A stretch of DNA of 64,000 bases from Pirellulales bacterium (GTDB lineage Bacteria; Planctomycetota; Planctomycetia; Pirellulales; JAEUIK01): contig JAIBBZ010000005.1 of assembly GCA_019694435.1 (NCBI GenBank), forward strand, positions 62,001-126,000. The letters run 5' to 3'. This document shows, piece after piece, positions 35,604 to 44,227 of the stretch. The translations under genes and the position numbers were made by a program. How positions within the stretch are numbered: position 1 is the first letter of the stretch; every line of letters begins with the position of its first letter. Below the pieces are notes generated by a model. That model did not search any database, was not told the DNA's origin, and worked only from the letters and a program-made list of their open reading frames with translations.

Positions 35604-36425
35604 ATGTCGCCGCTTCCTGTGATCACGAGCCTGCAGAATCCACGGATCAAGCAGGCCGCGCGCCTTCGCGAAGGGCGACATCGGCAAAAGCAGCGCCGCA
35701 TCCTGATCGACGGGCGCCGCGAGCTGGATCGAGCGCTCGACGCGGGTATCGAGGTCGTCGAGGCGTTTGTCGTCGACGACGAGGACCTGGCGCCGCTGAT
35801 CGAGCGGACCGTGCGTTGCGGCGCCGACGTCTGCCAGGTGACGCCGTCCGTATTCGAGCGGTTGGCCTATGGCAGCCGCCACGAGGGGATCGTCGCCGTG
35901 GCCCTTGCCCCGGCACGTTCGCTCGAGGCATGGGGCGAGTTTCCCAACGATCGCCAGACCGTCGTCGCTGTGCTCGTGGGGCTCGAGAAACCCGGCAACG
36001 TCGGGGCGATCCTGCGAACGGCCGACGGGGCGGGCCTGTCCGGAGTGATCATCGCCGACGGGGCCACGGATCTGTTCAATCCGAACACGATTCGGGCCAG
36101 CCTCGGTACGGTCTTTTCGCTGCCCGTGGCCGCGGCCACGGGCACGGCGGTGATCGACTGGCTGCGGCAACGCGGTATCCGCTGCCTGGTGACGCGCCCC
36201 GATGCCGACGTGTGTTACACGAAGGCGCGGTTAACCGGCCCCTTGGCCCTGGTGCTGGGTGCCGAAAGCACGGGGCTGCCGGCCGCATGGGACGCACTGG
36301 CGGCCGAGGCGATTTCGCTGCCGATGCTCGGAGCGGCCGACAGTCTCAATGTTTCCGCCGCCGCCGCAGTGCTGTTCTACGAATCGCTGCGCCAGCGCAC
36401 GGCGGCCGAGGCCGCCGGGTCTTGA
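35604..36425 (+). CDS. TrmH/SpoU-family RNA 2'-O-methyltransferase
   Basis: The 273-residue protein from ATG 35604 has an N-terminal substrate-binding domain (ITSLQNPRIKQAARLREGRHRQKQR). The SPOUT knot follows with EKPGNVGAILRTADGAG, LVLGAESTGLP and LPMLGAADSLNVSAAAAVLFYE, all three family motifs. It should methylate a ribose 2'-OH in rRNA or tRNA. It is downstream of the RlmK-like gene by 23 bp. A T-rich stretch soon after its stop codon leads into the long leader of the RNA-binding protein gene. Confidence 0.9.
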   Translation: MSPLPVITSLQNPRIKQAARLREGRHRQKQRRILIDGRRELDRALDAGIEVVEAFVVDDEDLAPLIERTVRCGADVCQVTPSVFERLAYGSRHEGIVAVALAPARSLEAWGEFPNDRQTVVAVLVGLEKPGNVGAILRTADGAGLSGVIIADGATDLFNPNTIRASLGTVFSLPVAAATGTAVIDWLRQRGIRCLVTRPDADVCYTKARLTGPLALVLGAESTGLPAAWDALAAEAISLPMLGAADSLNVSAAAAVLFYESLRQRTAAEAAGS

Positions 36426-36476
36426 ACGAGCGGGCCGAAGAATTCGAGCAAGGTAAACTTTTTTTCCAAATCGCCG

Positions 36477-36506
36477 TAGACACACTGCGGCTCGCGTCTC
36501 TATGCT
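36477..36506 (+). promoter_or_regulatory. Candidate promoter within an inverted repeat, upstream of the RRM gene
   Basis: TAGACA (36477-36482) and TATGCT (36501-36506) are 18 bp apart. An 8-bp inverted repeat, CGCCGTAG (36472-36479) with CTACGGCG (36505-36512), overlaps both hexamers and could be an operator. A start near 36513 gives a leader of about 435 nt. Confidence 0.35.
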
Positions 36507-36512
36507 ACGGCG

Positions 36513-36948
36513 TGTGCGCATGGCTTCAGAGTCGCTCGACTGGAGTGCATGTGGTACGGGTGCGGGGGTTTTCGACGACTACTCCGGTTTGCTGGCAGTT
36601 CTTGCCTGTGCGCCGGTCGTTTGGCCATCGACTTCCTTGTCTGCATGTCCGAAGAGTTCCTCGAGCGGTTCTGCCGTTTGCGGCTGAGCGTACTTCGTCG
36701 GGTTGAGTCTGTGGTTGCGTTCGCTCACGTCGCGCGATTCTGCGGCACGGTGTCGAGGACGACATTCTTCCTCGAAACCGCCTCCGAAGGATTGTCGAAA
36801 CTCCGCGCTGCCTGCTGGACGGTGCGGATGTTCGTAGGGCACGCCGGCCCCGCGCGGCTCCCGTCGCACGCTTGGTCCGCCTGGCAGTCTGCCGGGTTCG
36901 AGCACTGTTGTTTTTGTCAGTGAATTGTCAGTCAGAAGGAAGTTCGTG
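36513..36948 (+). other. Long non-coding leader of the RRM gene
   Basis: No credible ORF fills 36426-36948. The leader contains small hairpins such as TCGAGG/CCTCGA around 36754-36776. It ends in AAGGAAG 8 nt before the ATG at 36949. A leader of this length resembles cold-regulated RNA-binding-protein mRNAs, but no known motif was identified. Confidence 0.35.
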
Positions 36949-37344
36949 ATGGGTAGAAGAATCTACGTGGGAAATCTTGCCTGGTCCGTGGCGTCTGCGG
37001 ACCTTCAACAACTTTTTGGGCAGTACGGGAACGTGCGCACGGCTGAGGTGGTCTCCGACCGCCAAACGGGTCAATCGCGCGGTTTCGGCTTCGTCGAAAT
37101 GGAATCGAACGAAGCGACCGATGAAGCGATTCGCGCCCTGAACGGCCAGCAGTTCCAGGGCCGTCCGCTGACGGTCAATGAAGCCCAGCCCAAGGCACCG
37201 CGTGCCGGTGGCGGCGGCTACGGTGGCGGCGGCGGTGGTGGCGGTTATGGTGGCGGCGGCGGCGGTGGCGGCCGCGGCGGCTACGGTGGCGGCGGTGGTG
37301 GCGGCCGCGGTGGCTACGGCGGTGGTGGCGGCCGGCGCGGCTAA
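36949..37344 (+). CDS. RRM-domain glycine-rich RNA-binding protein
   Basis: The 131-residue protein has one RRM. RNP2 is RIYVGNLAW (residues 3-11) and RNP1 is SRGFGFVEM (about 43-51). After residue 82 comes a Gly/Tyr/Arg tail of GGYGGG and GGRGGYGG units. This is the Rbp/GRP type of small RNA chaperone, often cold-induced. The gene has a long leader and is closed by a strong terminator at 37427. The start at 36949 has AAGGAAG 8 nt upstream. Confidence 0.93.
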   Translation: MGRRIYVGNLAWSVASADLQQLFGQYGNVRTAEVVSDRQTGQSRGFGFVEMESNEATDEAIRALNGQQFQGRPLTVNEAQPKAPRAGGGGYGGGGGGGGYGGGGGGGGRGGYGGGGGGGRGGYGGGGGRRG

Positions 37345-37426
37345 TTCCGCGAGCGACCTGCCCACCACGTTCGGCTGCGCTGCGAATAGGTCGACGCAGC
37401 CCAGCTTGATCCAGCAACAACAAACT

Positions 37427-37475
37427 GCGGCCCGGTGCGAAGTGCTACGCTTCACGCCGGGCCGCGTTGTTTTTC
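37427..37475 (+). terminator. Strong intrinsic terminator, probably bidirectional
   Basis: GCGGCCCGG (37427-37435) pairs perfectly with CCGGGCCGC (37457-37465), with further pairing inside. GTTGTTTTTC follows on the plus strand. On the minus strand the stem is followed by a T-rich GTTTGTTGTTG. It lies between convergent genes ending at 37344 and 37513 and can serve both. Confidence 0.85.
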
Positions 37476-37512
37476 TGTGCTCGATGTCGTTCTCGCCGCT
37501 CGCTGGGGCGAA

Positions 37513-38430
37513 CTATTTCTTGTCGTTCTTGCCCAAATGCGCGGCGAAAAAACTCATCGCCTCGCGATGGGTCCGCTCGCGCTCGGCGCCGCCCCAGCCG
37601 TGGCCGGCGCCCAGGATCAATTCAAGCCGTCCTTCGACCTTCGATTTCGACAGTGCGTTGGCCATCCAGACCGCCTGATCGTGCGGCACCAAAGGGTCCT
37701 TCGTGCCTTGCAACAAGAGCATCGGGGCGTCGCCGGCATTGACGTAGGTCAGCGGCGAGGCCTGCCGCAGAGTTTCTGTCTGCTCGGCCGGGTTGCCCCC
37801 GACGAAGTTCTTCAAGATCAGCCGCACCGCGGGCAGGTTGAAGTCGGCCGCCCCGGCCAGCTTGTCGATGTCGCTCTCAGGCACCGTCAGGTCGGTCGGG
37901 CCGAAATAGCTGACGACGCATTGCACCTTGCTGGATTGATCTGCCCAGCCCCCCTCGCCCTCGAGGCCGTCGCTGGTGTCCATGCAACCCAGGAGCATCG
38001 AAAGGTGTGCCCCGGCCGAATGACCCATTGCGCCGATCCGCGCCGGATCGACGTGCAAATCGGCCGCATGAGCGCGAATCCAGCGGACGGCACACTTACA
38101 GTCTTCGATCTGCGCCGGCCACTTGTACTTCGGTGCCAGTCGATAGCCGACACTCACCACGACGTAGCCCTCGCCGGCACAATCTTGCAGCAGCTCGCGG
38201 TAGACGCGCTTGTTGCCGCTTTGCCAGCCGCCGCCGTGGATCAATACCAGGCACGGAAGCGGACCTTTCGGGTCGGCCGGTTGGCAGAGGTCGAGCACCA
38301 GCGGTTCGTCACCCCCTTTGCCGTACTCGACGTCGGACTTGACCTCGGCGCTGATGTCGCCGGCCAGCGCCGTGGCCGCCATCGCGCAGAGTCCGATTGC
38401 CCCTAACCAGCCGATTTTCAGGCGTCGCAT
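37513..38430 (-). CDS. Secreted alpha/beta hydrolase, esterase/lipase (BD-FAE-like)
   Basis: The 305-residue protein from ATG 38430 has a signal peptide (IGLCAMAATALAG). The hormone-sensitive-lipase-like core shows the oxyanion motif LIHGGGWQSG, the nucleophile elbow GAMGHSAGAHLS, the acid in LLLQGTKDPLVP and histidine in GAGHGWGG. The full Ser-Asp-His triad is visible. It probably de-esterifies extracellular carbohydrate or lipid substrates. It is divergent from the beta-propeller gene with a 104-bp gap. Upstream in-frame ATGs at 38466 and 38445 exist. Confidence 0.87.
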   Translation of the reverse strand: MRRLKIGWLGAIGLCAMAATALAGDISAEVKSDVEYGKGGDEPLVLDLCQPADPKGPLPCLVLIHGGGWQSGNKRVYRELLQDCAGEGYVVVSVGYRLAPKYKWPAQIEDCKCAVRWIRAHAADLHVDPARIGAMGHSAGAHLSMLLGCMDTSDGLEGEGGWADQSSKVQCVVSYFGPTDLTVPESDIDKLAGAADFNLPAVRLILKNFVGGNPAEQTETLRQASPLTYVNAGDAPMLLLQGTKDPLVPHDQAVWMANALSKSKVEGRLELILGAGHGWGGAERERTHREAMSFFAAHLGKNDKK

Positions 38431-38534
38431 GTCGCAATTTCCCATAAACGGTTGCACACTCGCCATCGAGCCAAGTGCGTCATCATAATTGGCCGCCAGC
38501 GACGGGGCGAATCTCGAAATGTCCGGAGGAGAAC

Positions 38535-39635
38535 ATGCCAGGATTGCGCAGCGGGGTAACCGTGCTGATTGCCGTGTGCATGGGGGCGCACTCGCGGGCC
38601 GAAGAACCGCAACAGTTGTTGCTCTACGTGGCCGCGCCGGGTGTCCGCAACTACACGGAATGGGGCGGGGCGGGCCTGGTCGTGTTCGATGTGCGCGACG
38701 GCTACCGTTTTGTCCGCCGCATTGAAACGCCCGCTAGCCGGCGCGAGGAACCTGAGAACATCAAGGGGATTTGCGCGCACGCGGCTTCTCAGAGCCTGTA
38801 TTTCACGACGCTGACGCGACTGTACCGCGTCGATCTGGCAACCGATGCGACGCTCTACGAGCGTGAGCTGCCCGGCGGGTGCGATCGGTTGAACATCACG
38901 CCCGACGGCAAGTGGCTGTATGTGCCTTCGCTCGAGCGCGAGCATTGGCATGTCGTCGACGCGGCCACCGGCAATGTCTCGACGCGCCTGGTGACGAATA
39001 GCCAGGCCCACAACACGATCTGCTCGCTCGACGGGCGCTGGGCCTACCTGGCGGGGCGCGGTTCGCCGGTCTTGGCGATTGCCGACGTCGCGACGCAATC
39101 GCTGGCCCGGTCTTGTGGTCCGTTTAGCGACAAGATCCGCCCGTTCACGGTCAACGGCCGCGGCACGCTGGTTTATGTGACGGTCGACAACCTGCTGGGG
39201 TTCGAGCTGGGCGATCTGACGGCCGGCAAGCCCTTGGCCCGCGTCGAAGTGCAGGGCTTCAAGCTTGGCAAACCCGCGCGTCACGGCTGCCCGAGCCACG
39301 GCATCGCGTTGAGCCCGGACGAGCGCGAGATTTGGGTTTGCGACGCGGTGAACCGCCGGCTGCACGTGTTCGACGCGACGCAGTCGCCACCGCGGCAAGG
39401 CGCGAGTATCGCCCTGCGCGAAGAGCCCGGCTGGGTCAGTTTCAGCCTGGATGGGCGGCGAGTTTACGCCTCGACGGGCGAAGTCATCGACGCGGCGACC
39501 AAACAGGTCGTCGCGGCGCTCGCCGACGAGCAAGGCCGGCAGGTGCACAGCGAAAAGCTGTTGGAAATCGCCTTTGAAGGCCGGCGAGCCGTGGCCGCGG
39601 CCAACCAATTCGGTGTGGGCCAGGTCACCAAATAG
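38535..39635 (+). CDS. Secreted YVTN/beta-propeller repeat protein
   Basis: The 366-residue protein has an excellent ribosome site (GGAGGAGA before ATG 38535) and a signal peptide (VTVLIAVCMGAHSRAE). The rest is a run of beta-propeller blades with patterns such as LNITPDGKWLYVPS, NTICSLDGRWAYLAG, IALSPDEREIWVCDAVNRRLHVFDA and VSFSLDGRRVYAS. Related planctomycete proteins are exported and of unknown role. It is divergent from a secreted esterase, so the two may share regulation. Confidence 0.83.
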   Translation: MPGLRSGVTVLIAVCMGAHSRAEEPQQLLLYVAAPGVRNYTEWGGAGLVVFDVRDGYRFVRRIETPASRREEPENIKGICAHAASQSLYFTTLTRLYRVDLATDATLYERELPGGCDRLNITPDGKWLYVPSLEREHWHVVDAATGNVSTRLVTNSQAHNTICSLDGRWAYLAGRGSPVLAIADVATQSLARSCGPFSDKIRPFTVNGRGTLVYVTVDNLLGFELGDLTAGKPLARVEVQGFKLGKPARHGCPSHGIALSPDEREIWVCDAVNRRLHVFDATQSPPRQGASIALREEPGWVSFSLDGRRVYASTGEVIDAATKQVVAALADEQGRQVHSEKLLEIAFEGRRAVAAANQFGVGQVTK

Positions 39636-39673
39636 CCGCTGTGCGACGCGACCAGCTGCCCGGGACGGCCAAC

Positions 39674-39757
39674 TGCGGGAGACAGGACTTGAACCTGCAC
39701 GATATTGCTATCACCAGGCCCTCAACCTGGCGCGTCTGCCAATTCCGCCACTCCCGC
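39674..39757 (-). tRNA. tRNA-Leu (anticodon GAG)
   Basis: This is an 84-nt leftward tRNA. The acceptor stem GCGGGAG pairs with CTCCCGC. The D-arm reads GGCGGAATTGGCAGACGC. The anticodon stem CCAGG/CCTGG encloses loop TTGAGGG with anticodon GAG. A class II variable arm (about TGATAGCAATATCG) and a T-arm with TTCAAGT follow. The discriminator is A and CCA is not encoded. Confidence 0.95.
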
Positions 39758-39944
39758 GCGGAGCCGCCGTCTGGGGGCCCTTGGGTTGTGCGTTCCCCGG
39801 GGATGCCGGGGGGACTCACGGGCCGAACCATGAAGTCTAAGCCCTGCCGGGGCATCGTCAAGCGAGCCCGTAGCCGCTGCTGCGGCTGAAAACTCGGCCC
39901 GCTGGCCCGCTTGAACCCGATATCGAGTGCCCGCAGCGGGTGCC

Positions 39945-41522
39945 TTAGGCGGATGTCCCGCGCCGTTTGAGCACGACCAGCGTTTGATCTTCGCGGGCCC
40001 GCAGTCCCTGGTGTGCCTCGAGCGCCGCGCGTGCCGCATCGGCGAGCGCCTGGGCCGAGGCATGGCGGTGCGCGTTGAGGGTCTCGGCCAGGCAGCTTGC
40101 GCCCCAAGGCCGCCCGGCGTCGTCCCGCGCTTCGATTACGCCGTCACTGGCCAGGATCACGGCTTCGCCCGGCTTGGGACGCAGCGGCAAGGCCGTGTAG
40201 CGCTGTTCGGGCGAGCTTGCCAGCGCCGGCACCGGATTGCCCAGGCGTGTGCAGCCATTGTCGTGCAGATGCAGCGCGTGGACCGGTCCGGCCGTGGCCA
40301 CGTCGACGCGGTGATCGTCGGGCCGCAGCCGCGCCAGCCCCAGCGCCGCGAATTGATCGCCCGCCGAGCCGCTCCAGAGGCACTGGCCGACCCTTTCCAG
40401 AATCGAGTCGGGCCGGGCCAGAAACATGCTGCACGCGCGAACCTGCTCGCGGAGGCTAGTAGCGGCCAGCGCCGCGACGACGCCCTGGTGCAAGGCGTCG
40501 CCCACGGCCAAGGCCAGCGCACCGCAGGGCAGCACCCACCAGTCGAAGAATTCGCCGCTGAGCGCGGCGCACGAGCGATGCCAGCCGGCGAGTTGCCAGC
40601 CTTCGACCAGCGGGGCCACGCTCGGCAGTCGCTTGCGCTGCCAGGCCGCCGCATCGCTGCATTGCTGCGGCTCGACCGCGACGCGCCCCGCCGGGTGCAA
40701 GAGCATTTCGCGCTCGAGATCGGCGGCGATCCGGCCGGCCACCAACTCGGCCACGCCGGTCTGCTGGTCGTTGAAATCGCGCGGCGTCGTTGAGAAAAAC
40801 CACAACGTGCCCAGCGGCGTGCTCGGGCTCGACACGGGCACACAAACGGCCGCGGCGAAATCCTCGGGCGGGTTCCAGCGGTCGAGCAGGTACGGGTCGT
40901 TGAGCACGACCGCATGGCCTAAGAGGGCCTCGAGATCGGCCATGGCGGCGGCCAAGCGGCGCGGCGGATCGGCCAGCCGCGTCTTGGGCAATCCCCAGGC
41001 GGCGCGCAGCTTGAGCACGGTCGTATCGTCGTCGAGCATGTATAGGCCGGCCGCCTGGCAGCCGAGGGCCTGCGCCCCGCCGCGCAGGGCCGCTTCCAAT
41101 CGCCGGGCCAGATGCCGGTTGGAATCCGAGCCGCTGATTACGGGCACGCCGGCCGCCAGTTCGGCCTCGCGTAGCCACAGCGTGTGCTCGAGCCGAAGCG
41201 TGTGGTTGACCAACCCCGCCAGCGCGGTGCCGAGTTTGCTTGCGGCATCGAATGAGGCGGACGTCGGGGCGCTCTCGCCCGGGCTTTCCAGCGCAAGCAA
41301 TCCCGAGGGAGCCTTGGGCTCGACCGTCAGGGGCGCGCTCCAGCGCAGCTCGACATTGTTCGCCGGCGCTTGTTCGTAATAGCGCAACGGCCAGCCGGTC
41401 GATTGCTCGAAGGCGGCGCAAAGCTGGTTCCAGCCGGGAATCAGCTCGGCCGAAGGCAGCGGCACCGCGGCCGGCGGATCCTCGACATGGATCCGTAAAT
41501 ACGGAGGAATCGACTTATTCAC
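39945..41522 (-). CDS. GAF-SpoIIE (PP2C-type) protein phosphatase
   Basis: The 525-residue protein starts at GTG 41522 (AGGT 9 nt upstream). The middle part (about 130-280) looks like a GAF sensory domain. The C-terminal SpoIIE domain has ALSGEFFDWWVLPCGALALAVGDALHQGVVAAL, VILASDGVIEARDDAGRPWG and REDQTLVVLKR. The metal-binding Asp set is mostly retained; the first Asp of the GDxxD motif is Glu here. Such proteins dephosphorylate anti-sigma-factor antagonists or other Ser/Thr phosphoproteins. No anti-sigma partner is adjacent. The first 100 residues are unassigned. Confidence 0.82.
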   Translation of the reverse strand: MNKSIPPYLRIHVEDPPAAVPLPSAELIPGWNQLCAAFEQSTGWPLRYYEQAPANNVELRWSAPLTVEPKAPSGLLALESPGESAPTSASFDAASKLGTALAGLVNHTLRLEHTLWLREAELAAGVPVISGSDSNRHLARRLEAALRGGAQALGCQAAGLYMLDDDTTVLKLRAAWGLPKTRLADPPRRLAAAMADLEALLGHAVVLNDPYLLDRWNPPEDFAAAVCVPVSSPSTPLGTLWFFSTTPRDFNDQQTGVAELVAGRIAADLEREMLLHPAGRVAVEPQQCSDAAAWQRKRLPSVAPLVEGWQLAGWHRSCAALSGEFFDWWVLPCGALALAVGDALHQGVVAALAATSLREQVRACSMFLARPDSILERVGQCLWSGSAGDQFAALGLARLRPDDHRVDVATAGPVHALHLHDNGCTRLGNPVPALASSPEQRYTALPLRPKPGEAVILASDGVIEARDDAGRPWGASCLAETLNAHRHASAQALADAARAALEAHQGLRAREDQTLVVLKRRGTSA

Positions 41523-41757
41523 GCGCCACACCTGCTCGGGGGCAAGAACGCCTTCCCAAAGGAAAACAATCGTTCCTTGACCCAATCGAGGCAGGCGACA
41601 GCCAGGGCCGCGATCGCGCAGGGAGCGATCATAGGCCTGCTTGTCGACGCACTTCCTCCAGCATCCTTAGCCGGCAGGGTTTCTCATCGGCTGCGCTGGT
41701 TGGCGAACTGCAGTCGACCTTGCGGCCGCGCGGAACGTCTGTCGAAGTCGGGTGCCG
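41523..41757. other. Intergenic region, nothing recognised
   Basis: This gap lies between the leftward aldehyde dehydrogenase and phosphatase genes. No promoter hexamers, terminator with a T-run, or RNA gene was seen. Confidence 0.4.
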
Positions 41758-43173
41758 TTACAACCCGTGCACGACGACCGTCTTGAGCTCGGTCATTTCG
41801 GCGATGGCGTAACGTGGGCCTTCCTTGCCCATGCCGCTGTCCTTGAGCCCTCCATAGGGCATCAGATCGGCACGCCACTGTGGACCCCAATTGATGTGCA
41901 AGTTGCCCGCATCGACTTCGCGGGCAAACCGCAAGGCACGCCCCAGATCGCGCGTGAAAACGCCCGCGGCGAGACCATAGCGGCTGTCGTTGGCCAGCGC
42001 GATCGCCGCGTCGAGCGAATCGGCGCGCAGCACGGCGACGGCGGGCCCGAACAGCTCGTCGCAACTGACGCGCATGCGCGGATCGACGTCGGCCACGAGC
42101 GTCGCGGCAAATCGGGCGCCTTCGCGCTGGCCCCCCGCGATCAGCCGCGCGCCGCCTTGGAGCGCCTCGTCGACCCACTGGCCGACGCGAACGGCGTCCT
42201 GCTCGCGAATCATGGGCCCCATCTTCGTGGCCGGATCGAGCGGGTCGCCGATGTGCAGCGCCTCGACGCGCGGCTTGAGCTGTGCGAGCAAGTCGTCGTA
42301 GACGCCCCCCTGTGCGATGACGCGCTGGGTCGAGATGCACACCTGGCCGGCATTGCTATAGCCCGTCGCAACGGTCGCCTCGACTACCTGGTACAGGTCG
42401 GCGTCGTCCATAACGATCAATGGGCTGTTGCTGCCCAATTCCATCGTCACGCGTTTCAGGCCCGCCTGTCGGCAGATGTGCTCGCCTACATCGCGGCTGC
42501 CGGTGAAGCTGATTTTGCGCACGCGCGGGTCCGCACAGAGCGGGTCGCCGACCTCGGCTCCCGAGCCCGTCAGGCAGGCGATACCCAGGGGCGGCAGCCC
42601 GGCGGCAAGCAGGATCTCGACGAGCTTCAACGCCGAAAGCGGCGTGTCCGAGGCCGGCTTGAGTACGACCGAGTTGCCTGCGGCCAGCGCGGGGCCAACC
42701 TTGTGGCAGACGAGATTGAGCGGGAAGTTGAACGGCGTGATCGCCGCGACCACTCCGCAGGGCACGCGGAGTGTAAAGCCGAGCTTGCCGGCGCCGCCCG
42801 GCGCGCCGTCGAGCGGCAGGCCTTCGCCCGCGATACGCCGCGCCTCTTCTGCCGACAACAGCATCGTTTCCGTGGCGCGGGTCACCTCGAATCGCGCCTC
42901 GGCAAGCGTCTTGCCTTCCTCGCGGCTGATCGTCTGAGCCAGGTCGTCGGCAGCGCGCTCCATCCCCGTGACGGCCCGACGCAGGATCTGCCCGCGGTCG
43001 TAGCCCGGCAGGCGGCGCATTTCGACGGCGCCCTCGCAGGCGCCGGCCAGGGCGTCGTCCACGTCGGCCGCATCGGCCTTGGGAACCGTGTCGATCACGC
43101 GGCCGTCGTAGGGATTGCGAACTTCGATCTGCTGTGGCTTATCGCGCCAGGCGCCGCGGACAAACATCTGCAT
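41758..43173 (-). CDS. NAD(P)-dependent aldehyde dehydrogenase
   Basis: The 471-residue enzyme from ATG 43173 shows ITPFNFPLNLVCHKVGPALAAGN, the coenzyme/catalytic region ISFTGSRDVG and MELGSNSPLIV (catalytic Glu). The nucleophile is in SNAGQVCISTQ and a late MPYGGLKDSGMGKEG completes the pattern. The family resembles glyceraldehyde-3-phosphate (non-phosphorylating), lactaldehyde or succinate-semialdehyde dehydrogenases; the substrate is not decided. It stands alone between a phosphatase gene and a divergent membrane protein gene. Open frame upstream of 43173 is not coding. Confidence 0.92.
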   Translation of the reverse strand: MQMFVRGAWRDKPQQIEVRNPYDGRVIDTVPKADAADVDDALAGACEGAVEMRRLPGYDRGQILRRAVTGMERAADDLAQTISREEGKTLAEARFEVTRATETMLLSAEEARRIAGEGLPLDGAPGGAGKLGFTLRVPCGVVAAITPFNFPLNLVCHKVGPALAAGNSVVLKPASDTPLSALKLVEILLAAGLPPLGIACLTGSGAEVGDPLCADPRVRKISFTGSRDVGEHICRQAGLKRVTMELGSNSPLIVMDDADLYQVVEATVATGYSNAGQVCISTQRVIAQGGVYDDLLAQLKPRVEALHIGDPLDPATKMGPMIREQDAVRVGQWVDEALQGGARLIAGGQREGARFAATLVADVDPRMRVSCDELFGPAVAVLRADSLDAAIALANDSRYGLAAGVFTRDLGRALRFAREVDAGNLHINWGPQWRADLMPYGGLKDSGMGKEGPRYAIAEMTELKTVVVHGL

Positions 43174-43357
43174 GAGAGTGAGACCTTGGGCCGGAAAATA
43201 GAACGGGTGACCGCTGCTTGCCGGCATTGTAGCGGGGGCGAATGCAGGGCACGTGAGACTGCGGCGCCGCAGGCACTGGTTGCGGGCCACCCGCGCTGCG
43301 AGTATCGTCTGGCTCTGATCTCTGCTTGTTCGCTCAGGTGTCCGGAGCCCGCCCTGT

Positions 43358-44164
43358 ATGGCAATCCCTTCACAATTGGCTCTTGAGAAGTCGCCGGGCG
43401 CGAGCAGTGTGCCGGCGGGCAACATGCCCCGCGTGGTGGCGCGAGCGCTGTGGGTGGTTTGGGCCGTGCTGCTGCTGGGCGGGTTCTGCTACGGACTCGC
43501 AACGGTGGATGATGCCGACGCCAGGCAGCACATTCCGACGGTGGGACGCATGGGCTCGTCGCTCGTGCTGGTGATCGCCGGCATCGTCGGCGCATGGGGG
43601 GCCATCGGCACGCCTGCGCTGCGCTATGCGGTGCTTGTGGCCCTGGGGATGGCCGCGGGCTTTCTGGGCGATTTATTCAACGCCAACCTGATCCATTTCG
43701 CTTTTCGCGACAATCCGACGATGGGCGGCATCGTCTCGTTTGCCATCGGTCACATCTTCTACATCGCCGCCGGCGTGTATCTGGCACGCCGCGCGGGATT
43801 CAACGACCGCTTCAAGTGGTTGGTCGCCGTCTTGGGCTGGCAATTGATCGGCCTGGCGGGGTGGTTCGGCGTCGTGTTTCTCGCCGGCAACGTCGGCACG
43901 CTCCACTGGGCCGCCCTGCCCTATTCGCTGCTCTTGGCCGGCACGGCCGGCATGGCCAAGGCGATCGGATGGCACTCGTCGAAGTTCGCGCCACTGGCCC
44001 TCGGCGGGGCCCTGTTTCTGATGAGCGATTTGATCCTGGCCTTCGAGCTGTTTCGCGGCAGTTTTCCCTGGGGTGGTGATGCCGTCTGGCTCACCTATGG
44101 CCCCGGGCAGATGCTGATCGTCTATTCGCAGTGGCCCGCGCTGCGCAAACTCGTCGGCGGTTGA
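43358..44164 (+). CDS. YhhN/TMEM86-like membrane protein (lysoplasmalogenase family)
   Basis: The 268-residue protein has about eight hydrophobic helices. It carries the YhhN-type acidic motifs GMAAGFLGDLFNANL, SFAIGHIFYIAAGVYLARR and ALGGALFLMSDLILAF. Family members in animals hydrolyse lysoplasmalogens; bacterial roles are poorly known. It is divergent from the aldehyde dehydrogenase, which could process fatty aldehydes released by such an enzyme. That link is only an inference. An internal ATG (residue 23) is an alternative start. Confidence 0.75.
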   Translation: MAIPSQLALEKSPGASSVPAGNMPRVVARALWVVWAVLLLGGFCYGLATVDDADARQHIPTVGRMGSSLVLVIAGIVGAWGAIGTPALRYAVLVALGMAAGFLGDLFNANLIHFAFRDNPTMGGIVSFAIGHIFYIAAGVYLARRAGFNDRFKWLVAVLGWQLIGLAGWFGVVFLAGNVGTLHWAALPYSLLLAGTAGMAKAIGWHSSKFAPLALGGALFLMSDLILAFELFRGSFPWGGDAVWLTYGPGQMLIVYSQWPALRKLVGG

Positions 44165-44227
44165 TCGAGATGCCGACCGAGCGGCCTCGGCGACGCGCGC
44201 TGCGTGCGATCACCAAGCGGCCGTGCA

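Noticed and set aside
32695..36425. YgiQ, RlmK-like and TrmH-like genes as a novel RNA modification system
   Set aside because: All three are common bacterial families with normal motifs, and co-direction alone does not show a joint function.
37178..37678. Ala/Val-rich frame over the glycine tail of the RRM gene
   Set aside because: It is the frame-shifted reading of Gly codon repeats and has no independent support. The repeats are coding repeats, not a CRISPR or satellite array.
39758..39944. Small GC hairpins (such as GCCGC/GCGGC) after the tRNA-Leu and phosphatase genes as terminators
   Set aside because: None is followed by a T-run on either strand, so they cannot be told from random GC-rich pairing.
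41752..43386. 544-codon frame on the plus strand
   Set aside because: It is antisense to the aldehyde dehydrogenase; composition is Arg/Ala/His-rich with no recognisable domain.
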